Source: an uncultured Celeribacter sp.
GTDB taxonomy: Bacteria > Pseudomonadota > Alphaproteobacteria > Rhodobacterales > Rhodobacteraceae
DNA: 64,000 nucleotides
NCBI RefSeq assembly: GCF_963675965.1
Contig: NZ_OY780935.1
Span: forward strand, 558,001-622,000
Reading direction: 5' to 3'
Position numbers and translations under genes: made by a program
Shown here: piece by piece, positions 18,615 through 27,242 of the stretch
Layout of the letters: each line of letters starts with the position of its first letter
How positions within the stretch are numbered: position 1 is the stretch's first letter
The notes under the pieces: generated by a model
Told to the model about the DNA's origin: nothing
Databases searched by the model: none
What the model saw: only the letters and a program-made list of their open reading frames with translations

Positions 18615-19043
18615 TTAAGAAAACCCCGCCGCGGCGACCCATGCCGCCACCCGACGCCCATTCACGCCAAGATCGGATTTGCCAAAGCGCAACCGCGCGA
18701 GAATCGCGATTTCCGCACCTGCGGCGTGATCGCGCACCGCGATGGTGGTGAAATCCGGAAAGCCCCAGATCAGCGACCGGCTGCGGTAGGTGATCCGATG
18801 CGCGGCCAGAGAGCCGGCAACATGGCGGGTTCTGGGCTCCGTCTGGGCGACGGCGGCAAGCCGCGCCAGAGCCTCCTGCGGGTCCAGTGGCACGATGAAC
18901 ACCCGTTTGACCCCGCCCGGTGCCGGATCCGCTGCGGCAAAAGGATCGACATGCCAGCGGGCCGGATCGGTCGGGGCCAGCCTGACAATGGCCTGCCCGG
19001 CGACGAACGCCCCGACAAGGATCCAGATCACCGCCATTTTCAC
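18615..19043 (-). CDS. DUF1499 family protein with an N-terminal membrane segment
   Basis: A 142-residue protein with a hydrophobic N-terminus (MAVIWILVGAFVAGQAIVRLAP, about residues 3-24) that is a signal anchor or membrane helix. The family region follows, including AAVAQTEPRTRHVAGS, then RSLIWGFPDFTTIAV and a terminal RLRFGKSDLGVNGRRV. DUF1499 proteins are widespread in alphaproteobacteria and have no assigned function. Its start overlaps the stop of the agmatinase gene by 4 bases, so the two are probably co-translated. Confidence 0.82.
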   Translation of the reverse strand: MKMAVIWILVGAFVAGQAIVRLAPTDPARWHVDPFAAADPAPGGVKRVFIVPLDPQEALARLAAVAQTEPRTRHVAGSLAAHRITYRSRSLIWGFPDFTTIAVRDHAAGAEIAILARLRFGKSDLGVNGRRVAAWVAAAGFS

Positions 19044-20014
19044 CGTTCACCTCGCGCGCCGCGGCGGGTCCAACCATACAGGCTGACAAGCTCCATCAGC
19101 ACATGTGCCCCGGCAATCGCCGTCGCCCCGGTGGTGTCATAGGGCGGCGACACCTCGACAATATCACCGCCGGTCAGCTGAACCCCGGCAATGTCGCGCA
19201 GGATGGCGCTGGCCTGCCAGCTGGCCAAGCCGCCCCAGACCGGCGTGCCCGTGCCCGGCGCAAAGGCCGGATCGAGACAATCGATGTCAAAGGTCAGATA
19301 GGCCGGGTGATCGCCGACGATGCGTTTGATCTGTGAGGCCACCCATGCGGTGCCCTTCTCATGCACGCTGCGTGCGTCGATGATGTTGACGCCCAACGTG
19401 TCCGGGTTGTCGGTGCGGATGCCGATCTGTACCGAACGGGCCGGATCGATCAGCCCGGTTTTCACGGCTTTATAAAACATTGTGCCATGATCGATCCGAT
19501 CCAGATCATCATCGGCCCATGTGTCGGAATGGGCATCGAAGTGGATCAGGCTCAGCGGCCCGAATTTTTCGGCATGGGCCTTAAGCACCGGATAGGAAAT
19601 GTAATGGTCCCCGCCCATCACAAGGCTGCCCGCGCCGCTGGCCAGAATGGTGCGGATATGATCCGTCAACGCGGTTGGAAAAGCAGACACCTGCGCATAG
19701 TCAAAGGGCAGATCGCCATAGTCCACCACGGTGAATTCGTCGAAGGGCGAATAACCCCAGCCATAAGGCGCATCAAAGGCCTGCAGCGTGCTGGCTTCGC
19801 GGATCGCACGCGGCCCAAGCCGTGTGCCCGGGCGGTTGGTCACGGCCTGATCGAAAGGCACCCCGGTGATGGCCAGATCCACGCCGCTCAGATCCTTGGA
19901 ATACCGCCGGCGAAAGGCCGACAGCGCTCCGCCAAATGTGTTTTCAAACGCCAGTCCCCGGCCCGATCCGGTGAAGGCCAGATCAATCTGCGTTTTTGCA
20001 TCTTCCAGTGCCAT
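19040..20014 (-). CDS. speB: Agmatinase (ureohydrolase family)
   Basis: Hydrolyses agmatine to putrescine and urea using two Mn ions. The 324 residues carry the three metal-site motifs of the arginase/agmatinase fold: GGDHYISYPV (near 140), HFDAHSDTW (near 163) and TFDIDCLDPAFAPGTGTP (near 245). The start MALEDAKTQ was chosen because upstream codons lack homology. Arginase or guanidinobutyrase are alternatives, since the family is hard to split by sequence alone. The DUF1499 gene follows with a 4-base overlap. Confidence 0.87.
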   Translation of the reverse strand: MALEDAKTQIDLAFTGSGRGLAFENTFGGALSAFRRRYSKDLSGVDLAITGVPFDQAVTNRPGTRLGPRAIREASTLQAFDAPYGWGYSPFDEFTVVDYGDLPFDYAQVSAFPTALTDHIRTILASGAGSLVMGGDHYISYPVLKAHAEKFGPLSLIHFDAHSDTWADDDLDRIDHGTMFYKAVKTGLIDPARSVQIGIRTDNPDTLGVNIIDARSVHEKGTAWVASQIKRIVGDHPAYLTFDIDCLDPAFAPGTGTPVWGGLASWQASAILRDIAGVQLTGGDIVEVSPPYDTTGATAIAGAHVLMELVSLYGWTRRGARGER

Positions 20015-20135
20015 GCTGCGCTGCCTTGTTCCAAACGGATATTTCGCGAGACAGTCTAACGTGCCCATCAGGCTTGGCAATCGCTCTCGGTCTGACACGC
20101 GGCAGCTTCCCGCGCGCACCCGGCAAACATACAAA

Positions 20136-20163
20136 TGCCCCGTCCTTGGTGGGAGGACGGGGC
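20136..20163 (-). terminator. Terminator of the outer-membrane protein gene
   Basis: Perfect 11-bp arms TGCCCCGTCCT and AGGACGGGGCA around a 6-7 base loop. On the minus strand it lies just after the outer-membrane protein gene and runs into a T-rich stretch. Confidence 0.75.
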
Positions 20164-20229
20164 AAGGGGCGAGCCCCGGCATCATCGCCGCAAAAACACA
20201 CGGCTGCCGGGCTCTCGCGGGGGGCTCTA

Positions 20230-20820
20230 TCAGAAGCGGAAGGACACACGGGCACCAAGCGTGGTGGCCGAGAGATCTTCACCTGAGTCATCAAAGTTGT
20301 CGAACTGGTTCTGCAGCAGTTCGGCGCCCAGGTTGATCGAGTCGGTCATTTTGTAGTCAACGCCGATACCGTAGACATAGCCGTTGTCGGAATAGGAGTC
20401 GCCGGCAACATCGAGGTTGGCATGCGCACCACCCAGAACACCGTAGATCATGGTGGACCCCATGTCATAGCCGGCACGCAGTTTCAGGCGGGTCATGTCG
20501 TCGAGGGAGCCAGCGTCGTTTTCCATTTCGGAACCGAGGTATTCGAGTTCACCACCCAGAACGAAGTTGCCGAAGTCATAGTCGTAGCCGCCGAAGAGAC
20601 CATAGACCATGTCGTCTGCGTCATCGGCCATATCGCTGCCCCAGCCATAGCCGAGCGTCGCACCGGCGTAGCCGCCGGTCCAGTCGGAACCGGTCTCAAC
20701 GACGGGAGCCGGCGTATAGACTGTCGGTTCCGGGGTCGGTTCTGCCATCGAGCCTGCGAAAGCGGGAGCTGCCAGCGCGAAGCCGACCAGAGCAACGGTG
20801 GAGGTTGCAATACGTTTCAT
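20230..20820 (-). CDS. Outer-membrane beta-barrel protein (Omp25/OmpA-like 8-strand barrel)
   Basis: A 196-residue secreted protein: signal peptide with AFA cleavage near residue 22, a Pro/Glu/Thr-rich linker (about 25-42), then an 8-strand barrel-like region with WTGGYAGATLGYGWGS at its start and alternating polar/apolar strands, ending in the aromatic ARVSFRF that BAM recognises. An Asp-rich stretch (DMADDADDM) is in an early loop. This type is often very abundant in alphaproteobacteria. A strong AAAGGAGA site lies upstream. The specific function is unknown. Confidence 0.85.
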   Translation of the reverse strand: MKRIATSTVALVGFALAAPAFAGSMAEPTPEPTVYTPAPVVETGSDWTGGYAGATLGYGWGSDMADDADDMVYGLFGGYDYDFGNFVLGGELEYLGSEMENDAGSLDDMTRLKLRAGYDMGSTMIYGVLGGAHANLDVAGDSYSDNGYVYGIGVDYKMTDSINLGAELLQNQFDNFDDSGEDLSATTLGARVSFRF

Positions 20821-20838
20821 TTGTTTTCTCCTTTACTG

Positions 20839-20878
20839 CCTCATCAGAGGTGATGTCTTCATCGACATCTCAATGAGG
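20839..20878 (-). promoter_or_regulatory. Nested hairpin in the 5' leader of the outer-membrane protein mRNA
   Basis: Outer arms CCTCAT/ATGAGG (20839-20844 and 20873-20878) enclose inner arms GATGTC/GACATC (20852-20857 and 20864-20869). The structure ends about 10 bases before the ribosome site of the barrel-protein gene. Leader stem-loops of this kind can stabilise omp mRNA or gate translation; which applies here is not known. Confidence 0.5.
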
Positions 20879-21021
20879 TAATTGGAGTTTTTGTTCCAAA
20901 AAAACAGGGGGGTATCATTCACGGGAGCGTGAGGATTTCGTGAGGCGTCACAAATGGGTCAAAAGACGCCGACACCCCCAGAGGTTCAGGCAGAAACCAG
21001 CCGATCACGTCTTGCGGGTAA

Positions 21022-21051
21022 AAAAATTCCGCCTTACCCAGCGGAATTTTT
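21022..21051 (-). terminator. Intrinsic terminator overlapping the uup stop codon
   Basis: Arms AAAAATTCCGC and GCGGAATTTTT around an 8-base loop. On the minus strand the 5' arm lies in the last codons of uup, the loop carries the TAA stop, and the 3' arm ends in a run of T. Confidence 0.85.
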
Positions 21052-22890
21052 CTCTTCCAATGTCAGCCATTCTTCTTCGGCGGCCATGAGTGTGCTCTGG
21101 CGCTCCGTCAACATCTCGGTCGCCTTGTTGAACTTCACCGGATCACGCGTGAACAGCTCAGGATCGGCCAGAAGCTCGGACAGCTTGCCAATCTCAGCCT
21201 CCAGTCGCTCGATTTCTCCGGGCAAAGCCTCCAGCCGGTGCTTTTCGGTGAAGGACAGACCGGATTTAGACTTTTCTGTAGCCTTCGGTAGCGTTTTGGC
21301 CGCAGACGCCGCAGATTTATCGCTGCCCTTGTCCTGGGTTTTTCCAGCAGATGCGCCCTTTCCGGCCCCACTTCCGCCAGCCGTGCCACGTTGCGCCAGA
21401 TAGTCGGACCATCCGCCGGCATAAACCGTGGCCTCGCCATAGCCTTCCATCGCGACAGTCTGCGTTGCCACCCGGTCGATGAAATCGCGGTCGTGCGACA
21501 CCAGTAGAACCGTGCCTTCGAAATCCGTCAGCAATTCCTGCAGCAGGTCCAGTGTCTCGATATCCAGATCGTTGGTCGGTTCGTCGAGCACCAGAACATT
21601 GGACGGCTTCGCCATGATCTTGGCCAGCAGCAGCCGGGCTTTTTCCCCACCCGACAGCGACGCCACGGGGGCGCGTGCCTGCGCATCTGTGAACAGGAAT
21701 TCCTTGAGATAGCCGACGACATGTTTCGGCGTGCCGCGCACCATGACCTGATCCGCCTTGCCCGACACCCGCATGTCCTTTTCCGAGGTCAATGCCTCCC
21801 AAAGGCTCATGCCCTCGGGCAGATTGGACCGGGTCTGATCAAACACCGCCATGTCCAGTTTCGTGCCAAGTCGGACACTGCCTGCATCCGGCTCCAGTTC
21901 CCCCGTCAACATTTTCAGCAAGGTGGTCTTGCCAGCGCCATTCGGCCCGACAAAAGCGATGCGATCGCCCCGTGCCACCTTAATCGAAAAATCGCGCACG
22001 ATGGTCTTGTCCCCAAACCGCTTGGCGATGTGTTCCGCCTCAACCACGCGCTTGCCGGATTTCTCCGCCACATCCAGCTCCATGGCCGCCACGCCCTGGC
22101 GGCGGATCTGGCTGGCACGTTCGGCACGCAAGTCCTGCAGCGCGCGCACGCGGCCCATATTGCGTTTGCGCCGCGCCGAAATCCCTTCGACCGCCCAGCG
22201 GGCCTCTGCCTTGATCTTGCGATCCAGCTTGTGGCGCTGCATGTCCTCATCTTCCCAGACCTTGTCGCGCCAGACTTCGAAGGCCTCAAAGCCCTCTTCC
22301 TGACGGCGCACCTCGCCGCGGTCGATCCACAGGGTCGCGCGGGTCAGGTGGTTCAAAAAGGCCCGGTCGTGGGAAATCAGCACATAGGCGGTCTTGGTGC
22401 TGCGCAATTCTTCCTCAAGCCAGGCAATGGCCTGAATGTCGAGGTGGTTGGTCGGTTCGTCCAGAAGCATCAGCCCCGGCGCCTCGGCCAGAAGTTTGGC
22501 CAGAGCCGCACGACGACATTCCCCGCCAGAGGCCGTCTCGACGGGGGTCTGCGGATCGAACTTCAGCCCTTCGGCAACCATATCGACCTTATAGGTTTCA
22601 CTGGCGTCCAGCGCAGAAGCCGCGAAATCGCCCAATGTGGCAAAGCCGGAGAGATCCGGGTCCTGTTCCATATAGCCGACGGTCACCCCCGGCCCCAGAA
22701 CGCGGGATCCGTGGTCGGCTTCGACCAGACCGGCCATGACCTTCATCAGGGTCGATTTGCCCGAGCCGTTGCGCCCGACAAGAGCGACGCGGTCGCCCTC
22801 CTGCACAACAAGGTTCAATCCGGAAAAGACCGGATCGCCACCAAAGGTGAGAGAGATATCGGAGAGCTGTAATACGGGTGCGCGTGCCAT
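21034..22890 (-). CDS. uup: ABC-F family ATPase Uup-like
   Basis: A second ABC-F protein with two soluble ATPase domains (Walker A GRNGSGKS near residue 39 and GPNGAGKT near 316), signature motifs ASGGECRRA and LSGGEKARL, and Walker B MLLDEPTNHLD and LVLDEPTNDLD. The C-terminus (about 520-618) is a charged linker and coiled coil (LPGEIERLEAEIGKLSELL), the DNA-binding extension that marks Uup. Uup acts on ribosomes and affects transposon excision in E. coli. The gene is monocistronic, with its terminator overlapping the stop codon. Confidence 0.9.
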   Translation of the reverse strand: MARAPVLQLSDISLTFGGDPVFSGLNLVVQEGDRVALVGRNGSGKSTLMKVMAGLVEADHGSRVLGPGVTVGYMEQDPDLSGFATLGDFAASALDASETYKVDMVAEGLKFDPQTPVETASGGECRRAALAKLLAEAPGLMLLDEPTNHLDIQAIAWLEEELRSTKTAYVLISHDRAFLNHLTRATLWIDRGEVRRQEEGFEAFEVWRDKVWEDEDMQRHKLDRKIKAEARWAVEGISARRKRNMGRVRALQDLRAERASQIRRQGVAAMELDVAEKSGKRVVEAEHIAKRFGDKTIVRDFSIKVARGDRIAFVGPNGAGKTTLLKMLTGELEPDAGSVRLGTKLDMAVFDQTRSNLPEGMSLWEALTSEKDMRVSGKADQVMVRGTPKHVVGYLKEFLFTDAQARAPVASLSGGEKARLLLAKIMAKPSNVLVLDEPTNDLDIETLDLLQELLTDFEGTVLLVSHDRDFIDRVATQTVAMEGYGEATVYAGGWSDYLAQRGTAGGSGAGKGASAGKTQDKGSDKSAASAAKTLPKATEKSKSGLSFTEKHRLEALPGEIERLEAEIGKLSELLADPELFTRDPVKFNKATEMLTERQSTLMAAEEEWLTLEEKNSAG

Positions 22891-22996
22891 GCCTGAGCGC
22901 TACAGCGGCGCCGGGAGGAGGTCAAGCGACAGATCACAGCACACCTGCCCCGAAGCTACCAGCGAGATGCGCACAGACAGGCTGCGGTTCTGCCGC

Positions 22997-23443
22997 TCAG
23001 GACATCGTGCCCGCGTCGGCTTGCAGCTCTAGCGCCCGCGCCCGCGGAATGCCCCAGAAAGCCTCAAGATGGTGCAGCAGAACGTCTTCGTCCTCATGTT
23101 TGACCCCATCGGCGTAGACAACCTGCCAGAGCGCCCGCACGGTGGCTTCCCGGTCTTCCATACCGATGGCATCGCGCAATATCTGCGCCATCTCGTCGGT
23201 GTCGGGCATTTCGGCCTCAAGCTTCTGACAAGACGCACGCATTTTGGACGCCTCCACCATCGACAGATCGAAGCGCTGGGACAAAATCCTGTCGATCACC
23301 TGAAATTCTTCGAACCGGATCACATGGTCAGCCTTTGCAACCCGCACCAGAAGCGCACCCAACGCGTGCTGCGCGTCGGCTTCGGGCAAAGGTGTGTGAT
23401 AGGGTTCCGGTTTGCGAAACAACGCTCTCAGTGAGTCAAACAT
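22997..23443 (-). CDS. TerB-like (tellurite resistance TerB/co-chaperone-like) protein
   Basis: A 148-residue all-helical protein with the acidic helix-turn patterns of the TerB family: LLVRVAKADHVIRFEEFQVIDRIL (about 37-60) and LWQVVYADGVKHEDEDVLLHHL (about 105-126). The D-x-x-hydrophobic-x-x-E-E repeats resemble the metal-binding segments of TerB. No other ter genes are nearby, so tellurite resistance should not be assumed. MFDSLRALF is chosen as start; two further Met codons lie 5 and 11 codons upstream. Confidence 0.82.
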   Translation of the reverse strand: MFDSLRALFRKPEPYHTPLPEADAQHALGALLVRVAKADHVIRFEEFQVIDRILSQRFDLSMVEASKMRASCQKLEAEMPDTDEMAQILRDAIGMEDREATVRALWQVVYADGVKHEDEDVLLHHLEAFWGIPRARALELQADAGTMS

Positions 23444-23689
23444 GGCATGTCCCAACATGTCTTCGCCCGGGGTCAATGCCCAAGGTCAATGATCGTGACG
23501 ACAGCTTAGGAGGCCTGCCCCGGAGTTTCTATCCCTTTCCGATCCCTACGCCCCGTTCCCCAGCATATCGCGACCATCAAGCCACAGGACCAAGGCACTG
23601 CACGGATCACATTCCAATCACCATATGTGATTGCCTGCGTCACAAGGCGTCGTTGGACAGGCCCCACGGCAGATCCTAAGCACTTATTC

Positions 23690-24337
23690 ATGTTCGATTA
23701 TTCCCTGCTCCACTGGACCACATTCCTTTCGGCCGCCGTGCTTTTGAACCTTGCACCCGGACCGGATTTTGCCTTCATCCTCGGCCAGACCCTGCGTGGC
23801 GGGAAACGCGCGGGCTTTGCTGCCATGTTTGGCATCTGGGGCGGTGCCATGGTCCATGTGGGCATGGCCGCCGCCGGGCTTTCGGCCGTGCTGATGACCT
23901 CGGCCACGGCCTTTGCCGTCTTGAAATGGGTTGGCGTGGCCTATCTTGTCTGGCTCGGCGTCGCGGCTCTACGTTCTGACGGGCGCGCCTTTCTCACAGA
24001 GGCGGACACAGAAGACGCCCCCGCGCGCCAAAGCCATTGGGCGATTTTTCGTCAGGGTGTCTTCACCGACATTCTGAACCCGAAAGTGGCCCTGTTCTTT
24101 CTCGCGTTCTTGCCGCAATTCGTGGTCGAAGGGGCCGGATCTGTCCCCGCGCACATCTTTTTGCACGGCACGCTGATCATCGTCACCGCCGCGCTGGTCG
24201 AACCGCCACTGATTCTGATGGGCGACCGGCTGGGAACGGCGCTGCGCCGCTCCCGAACCCTGGGCAAATGGATGGAACGCTCCCTTGGGGCCATTTTCAT
24301 CGGGCTTGGCCTCAGGCTGGCGCTGGAGAAGCGCTGA
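23690..24337 (+). CDS. LysE/RhtB family amino-acid exporter
   Basis: A 215-residue inner-membrane protein with about six hydrophobic segments. The family motif LNLAPGPDFAFILGQTLRGGKRAGF (about 17-41) and the later ILNPKVALFFLAFLPQFV (about 131-148) are clear. LysE/RhtB proteins export amino acids or homoserine lactones; the substrate is not predictable. The gene abuts the convergent acyltransferase gene with no space between stop codons. Confidence 0.9.
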   Translation: MFDYSLLHWTTFLSAAVLLNLAPGPDFAFILGQTLRGGKRAGFAAMFGIWGGAMVHVGMAAAGLSAVLMTSATAFAVLKWVGVAYLVWLGVAALRSDGRAFLTEADTEDAPARQSHWAIFRQGVFTDILNPKVALFFLAFLPQFVVEGAGSVPAHIFLHGTLIIVTAALVEPPLILMGDRLGTALRRSRTLGKWMERSLGAIFIGLGLRLALEKR

Positions 24338-25090
24338 TCACCCCGCCACGGCGCGCAGCAATTTCTTGCGCGCGGGCGGAATTGCCTTGATCTCAACGCC
24401 CGTAAACACATGCATGGTGTTGAGATCGCGATCCACGACCGCATGATCCGATACCCATCCGCCCATCATCAGATAGGTCTTCAGCAGCGGCGGCATCTTC
24501 AGCATGGCGCGTTTGGCATCGGGTTTGCGCCGCAGCCGGGCCGCAAATTTGAAGACACTCGGCGCTTTCACCTTGGGCAAAAAGCGTTTCGGACCAAGAT
24601 GACGGTGCTTGAGCATGGCCAGCGCATCGGCATGCTCTTTCCATTCCGTGCCATGAAAGGAAGAGCAGCCAAACAGCAATTCCACATCGCGCTCATCGAC
24701 ATAGCGTGTCATCGCACCCCAGGCAACGCGCAGAATATCGGGATCCCGAAGCTCGGGATGAATGCAGAACCGCCCCATTTCCAGCATGCGACCAGAAAAC
24801 GCCTGCAACCCGTCCAGATCGTAAAACTGCGCCGAATAGCTGCGCGAAATCTCCGCCCCGCCCTCAAGATCGAGAAAACGGAAAGTGCAGACCAGCTCCC
24901 CCGTCTTGCGATCCTCGATCAGGATGTGGCGGCAGAGCGCATCGAAATGATCCGCCTCAAGCCCGTCGCCCCGTGCAGCTGCACCGGTGCCGGCGACAAA
25001 GGCGAGATAACGCAGACGTTGCGCCGCTTCGAGATCGGCGGGGGTTTCAGCAAATCGTACGGTGTAACGGCCCTTGAGCAGGTTAAACAT
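24338..25090 (-). CDS. OlsB-type acyl-ACP-dependent N-acyltransferase (GNAT)
   Basis: A 250-residue member of the ornithine-acyl-ACP N-acyltransferase family, which makes the lyso form of phosphate-free amino lipids. Recognisable parts are RLRYLAFVAGTGA (about 28-40), DALCRHILIEDRKTGELV (about 50-67), EISRSYSAQFYDL (about 80-92) and EMGRFCIHPELRD (about 105-117). OlsB acts on ornithine; in Rhodobacteraceae a related enzyme (GlsB) acts on glutamine. No olsA partner (the second acyltransferase) is adjacent, which leaves the amino acid open. MFNLLKG is the best start. Confidence 0.85.
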   Translation of the reverse strand: MFNLLKGRYTVRFAETPADLEAAQRLRYLAFVAGTGAAARGDGLEADHFDALCRHILIEDRKTGELVCTFRFLDLEGGAEISRSYSAQFYDLDGLQAFSGRMLEMGRFCIHPELRDPDILRVAWGAMTRYVDERDVELLFGCSSFHGTEWKEHADALAMLKHRHLGPKRFLPKVKAPSVFKFAARLRRKPDAKRAMLKMPPLLKTYLMMGGWVSDHAVVDRDLNTMHVFTGVEIKAIPPARKKLLRAVAG

Positions 25091-25228
25091 GGAACTGATC
25101 CTCTTGCATGACCCGATAAGAGATGGGTTCACTCTTTCTTGCCTGCAAGTCATGACGTTTTTTTGAAGGCTTGTCTCGCCCCTTAATCCGCCTATCTTCA
25201 GCGGAGAAATAGGGAAAGGAGCGCCGAC

Positions 25229-25636
25229 ATGCCTAAAACTGATAAATCCGACACCGAATGGCGCGAGATTCTGGATCCAGAAACCTTCCGCGTCACCCGC
25301 CAACAGGGCACCGAACGAGCCTTTTCTCATCCCGGGTTTCCCAAGGTCCCGGGTATTTTCAAATGCGCTTGCTGCGGAGCCGAGCTATTCACCCAGGAAG
25401 AAAAATACGAATCCGGCTGCGGCTGGCCCGCCTTTTACGCGCCCAAGGCGGATGCTCCCGTGGGCGAAAGCCATGACACCTCCTTTGGGATGGTGCGCAC
25501 CGAGGTGCATTGCGACGATTGCGGCGCGCATCTGGGGCACGTCTTTCCCGATGGCCCGGCCCCGACCGGGCTGCGCTATTGCATCAACGGCGTCTCGATC
25601 CACTTTGACCCCAATGAAAATGCGGAAACGCTCTGA
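25229..25636 (+). CDS. msrB: Peptide-methionine (R)-S-oxide reductase
   Basis: Repairs oxidised methionine (R-sulfoxide). The 135 residues contain the two structural zinc CxxC pairs, CACCGAE (near 48) and CDDCGAH (near 95), the substrate motif GCGWPAFY (near 67) and the active-site Cys in LRYCINGVSIHF (near 119). Length fits a single-domain MsrB. A GAAAGGAG site lies just upstream. It is divergent from the acyltransferase gene. Confidence 0.96.
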   Translation: MPKTDKSDTEWREILDPETFRVTRQQGTERAFSHPGFPKVPGIFKCACCGAELFTQEEKYESGCGWPAFYAPKADAPVGESHDTSFGMVRTEVHCDDCGAHLGHVFPDGPAPTGLRYCINGVSIHFDPNENAETL

Positions 25637-25682
25637 TCTGCACACGCTGGCGCAACCACCGGCAAGAGGACAGACCAAATAA

Positions 25683-25708
25683 AAAAGCCGCCCCTCCGGG
25701 CGGCTTTT
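25683..25708. terminator. Bidirectional intrinsic terminator
   Basis: Arms AAAAGCCGCCC and GGGCGGCTTTT around a four-base loop, between the convergent msrB and bamE genes. Confidence 0.88.
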
Positions 25709-25736
25709 CACATCTCTCACAGGTAGATGCGCCGAT

Positions 25737-26210
25737 TCACTGCAACAGTTGTTCAGCAGAGATATTGCCGAGGTTGCCAAAGAGCTGCTGAATAAAGGTG
25801 ATCCCCTGAACATTCGACGTGGTTACACGCCGCGACAGGGCGACCACGCGGCCCTGTTCCAGACCGAAGCGTTCAATGTTCGACACCGTACCACGCGAAT
25901 CAAAAGAAATCGCGACCACCTGGCGATCGACCTCTTTCGGTTCAAATGCGCCCAGATGGCGGAACTGCGACCGGACATAATACCAGCCGGAACTTTCCAG
26001 CAGGCCTTCAGTGCCCGGCACGCCGATCACATCGGCCACGGTTTCCTTGGTGTCGACACCAACGATCACCTGCGCCAGATCTTCGTCATTTGGGACGTAG
26101 CCATGGTTGCGATATTGCGCAACGCACGCGGACAACAAAACGGCCAACGTCAGCCCCATCAGGAGTTTCGCTGTGCGGTGTGCCCCTTGCGGGAAAATGC
26201 GTGTGGACAT
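25737..26210 (-). CDS. bamE: Outer-membrane lipoprotein BamE (SmpA/OmlA family)
   Basis: A 157-residue lipoprotein of the BAM complex, which folds beta-barrels into the outer membrane. Lipobox LLSAC puts the lipidated Cys at about residue 29. The SmpA/OmlA region follows (NDEDLAQVIVGVDTKETVADVIGVPG, then GWYYVRSQFRHLGAF and a DRQVVAISFD strand). The C-terminus is longer than in E. coli BamE. A GAGGGGG site upstream supports the start. It is divergent from the YceD gene. Confidence 0.9.
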   Translation of the reverse strand: MSTRIFPQGAHRTAKLLMGLTLAVLLSACVAQYRNHGYVPNDEDLAQVIVGVDTKETVADVIGVPGTEGLLESSGWYYVRSQFRHLGAFEPKEVDRQVVAISFDSRGTVSNIERFGLEQGRVVALSRRVTTSNVQGITFIQQLFGNLGNISAEQLLQ

Positions 26211-26290
26211 GTGCCCCCTCTTGCCTTGTGCTCTCGCGCCTCGTATCCGGCTTATAGAAACAGTGCCCGACGATCAAGGAGACATCCACA

Positions 26291-26860
26291 ATGGGACATG
26301 ACGGCCTGACAAATTGGGGGGTGGATCTGCGCCTGCGTGATTTGTCCCCAGCCACGGCGCATCCGTTCCGCCTTATCCCGACCTCAGAGGACCTGGAGGA
26401 AATGGCCAGCGCGCTTGGCCTGTCCGCCCTACGCAAGATGAGCTTTGAAGGCAAGCTGATCCCCGAAGGCAAGCGGGACTGGCGTCTTGAGGGCGTTTTG
26501 GGCGCTACGGTGGTGCAGCCCTGTGTTGCGACACTTGCGCCGGTGACCACGCGTCTCGATGTGGCTGTGAACCGCAGCTATGTCGCCGATCTGATCGAAG
26601 ACACCGATGCAGACCCCACACAGGAGGTCGAAATGCCCGAGGACGACAGCGTTGAACCGTTGCCCCCGACCCTGTCTCTGTCCTCTGTCGCCGAAGAGGC
26701 GCTTGCCCTCGCCGCACCGGATTATCCGCGCGCGGAAGGGGCCGAACTGGGCGTGACGCAATTCACCGAACCCGGAAGGGCCGCGATGACGGATGAGGAT
26801 ACAAAACCCTTCGCAAGTCTCAAAGCCCTGCGCGACAAGCTGGAAAAGGGCGACGACTGA
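26291..26860 (+). CDS. YceD/DUF177 family protein
   Basis: A 189-residue protein of the YceD (DUF177) family, commonly encoded next to rpmF as here. Visible features are a mid-region LIPEGKRDWRLEGVLGATVVQPCVATLAPV (about 55-85) holding the single conserved Cys, and an acidic C-terminal half (EDTDADPTQEVEMPEDD). YceD relatives have been linked to 23S rRNA or ribosome assembly; the role in this organism is not shown. An AAGGAG site precedes the ATG. Confidence 0.88.
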   Translation: MGHDGLTNWGVDLRLRDLSPATAHPFRLIPTSEDLEEMASALGLSALRKMSFEGKLIPEGKRDWRLEGVLGATVVQPCVATLAPVTTRLDVAVNRSYVADLIEDTDADPTQEVEMPEDDSVEPLPPTLSLSSVAEEALALAAPDYPRAEGAELGVTQFTEPGRAAMTDEDTKPFASLKALRDKLEKGDD

Positions 26861-27242
26861 GCCGTAGCGGACCCGGCAACCCCGTGTCTGCAAATGGGTC
26901 CATCAGCTGAAAACAAAGGGTTTTCCCTGAGCGGTGAAGGACGCAAAACCCTCTGCAACAAAAGGGTTGCAAGAATCCGAATTCCGAGTATGTTCCCGCC
27001 CTCGCTTCCATAAACGGTTTTGCGTGTGGCAGATGGCCCGATCCGGTGAATTCGATTCTCTGGCACAAAGGGCGAATTTCCACGCAACAGCGTGGTTTAC
27101 ACTTCGCCCGCGAAGCCCTATGAAGCGCCGAGAATGCACCTGGATCACCATCCGGGATCCAAATATGGGGCCGTGGCCCCGCCCACCAGGGGTCCTGTCG
27201 CACCGCGACAGATCAGTGCCCCATTGATACCGAGGTTGTGAC
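26861..27242 (+). promoter_or_regulatory. 382-base spacer ahead of rpmF-plsX-fabH
   Basis: No gene is supported. It holds repeated GGGTTTT/AAAACCC and AAAGGG words (26915-26975) and, close to rpmF, a 7-bp hairpin CTGTCGC/GCGACAG (27195-27211). It probably contains the promoter and leader of the ribosomal protein and fatty-acid operon. Confidence 0.4.

Noticed and set aside
21721..22872. A 383-codon plus-strand frame
   Set aside because: Antisense to uup, which has intact ABC motifs.
22997..23443. TerB-like gene as evidence for a tellurite or phage-defence ter cluster
   Set aside because: No TerA, TerC, TerD or TerZ gene is nearby; neighbours are housekeeping genes.
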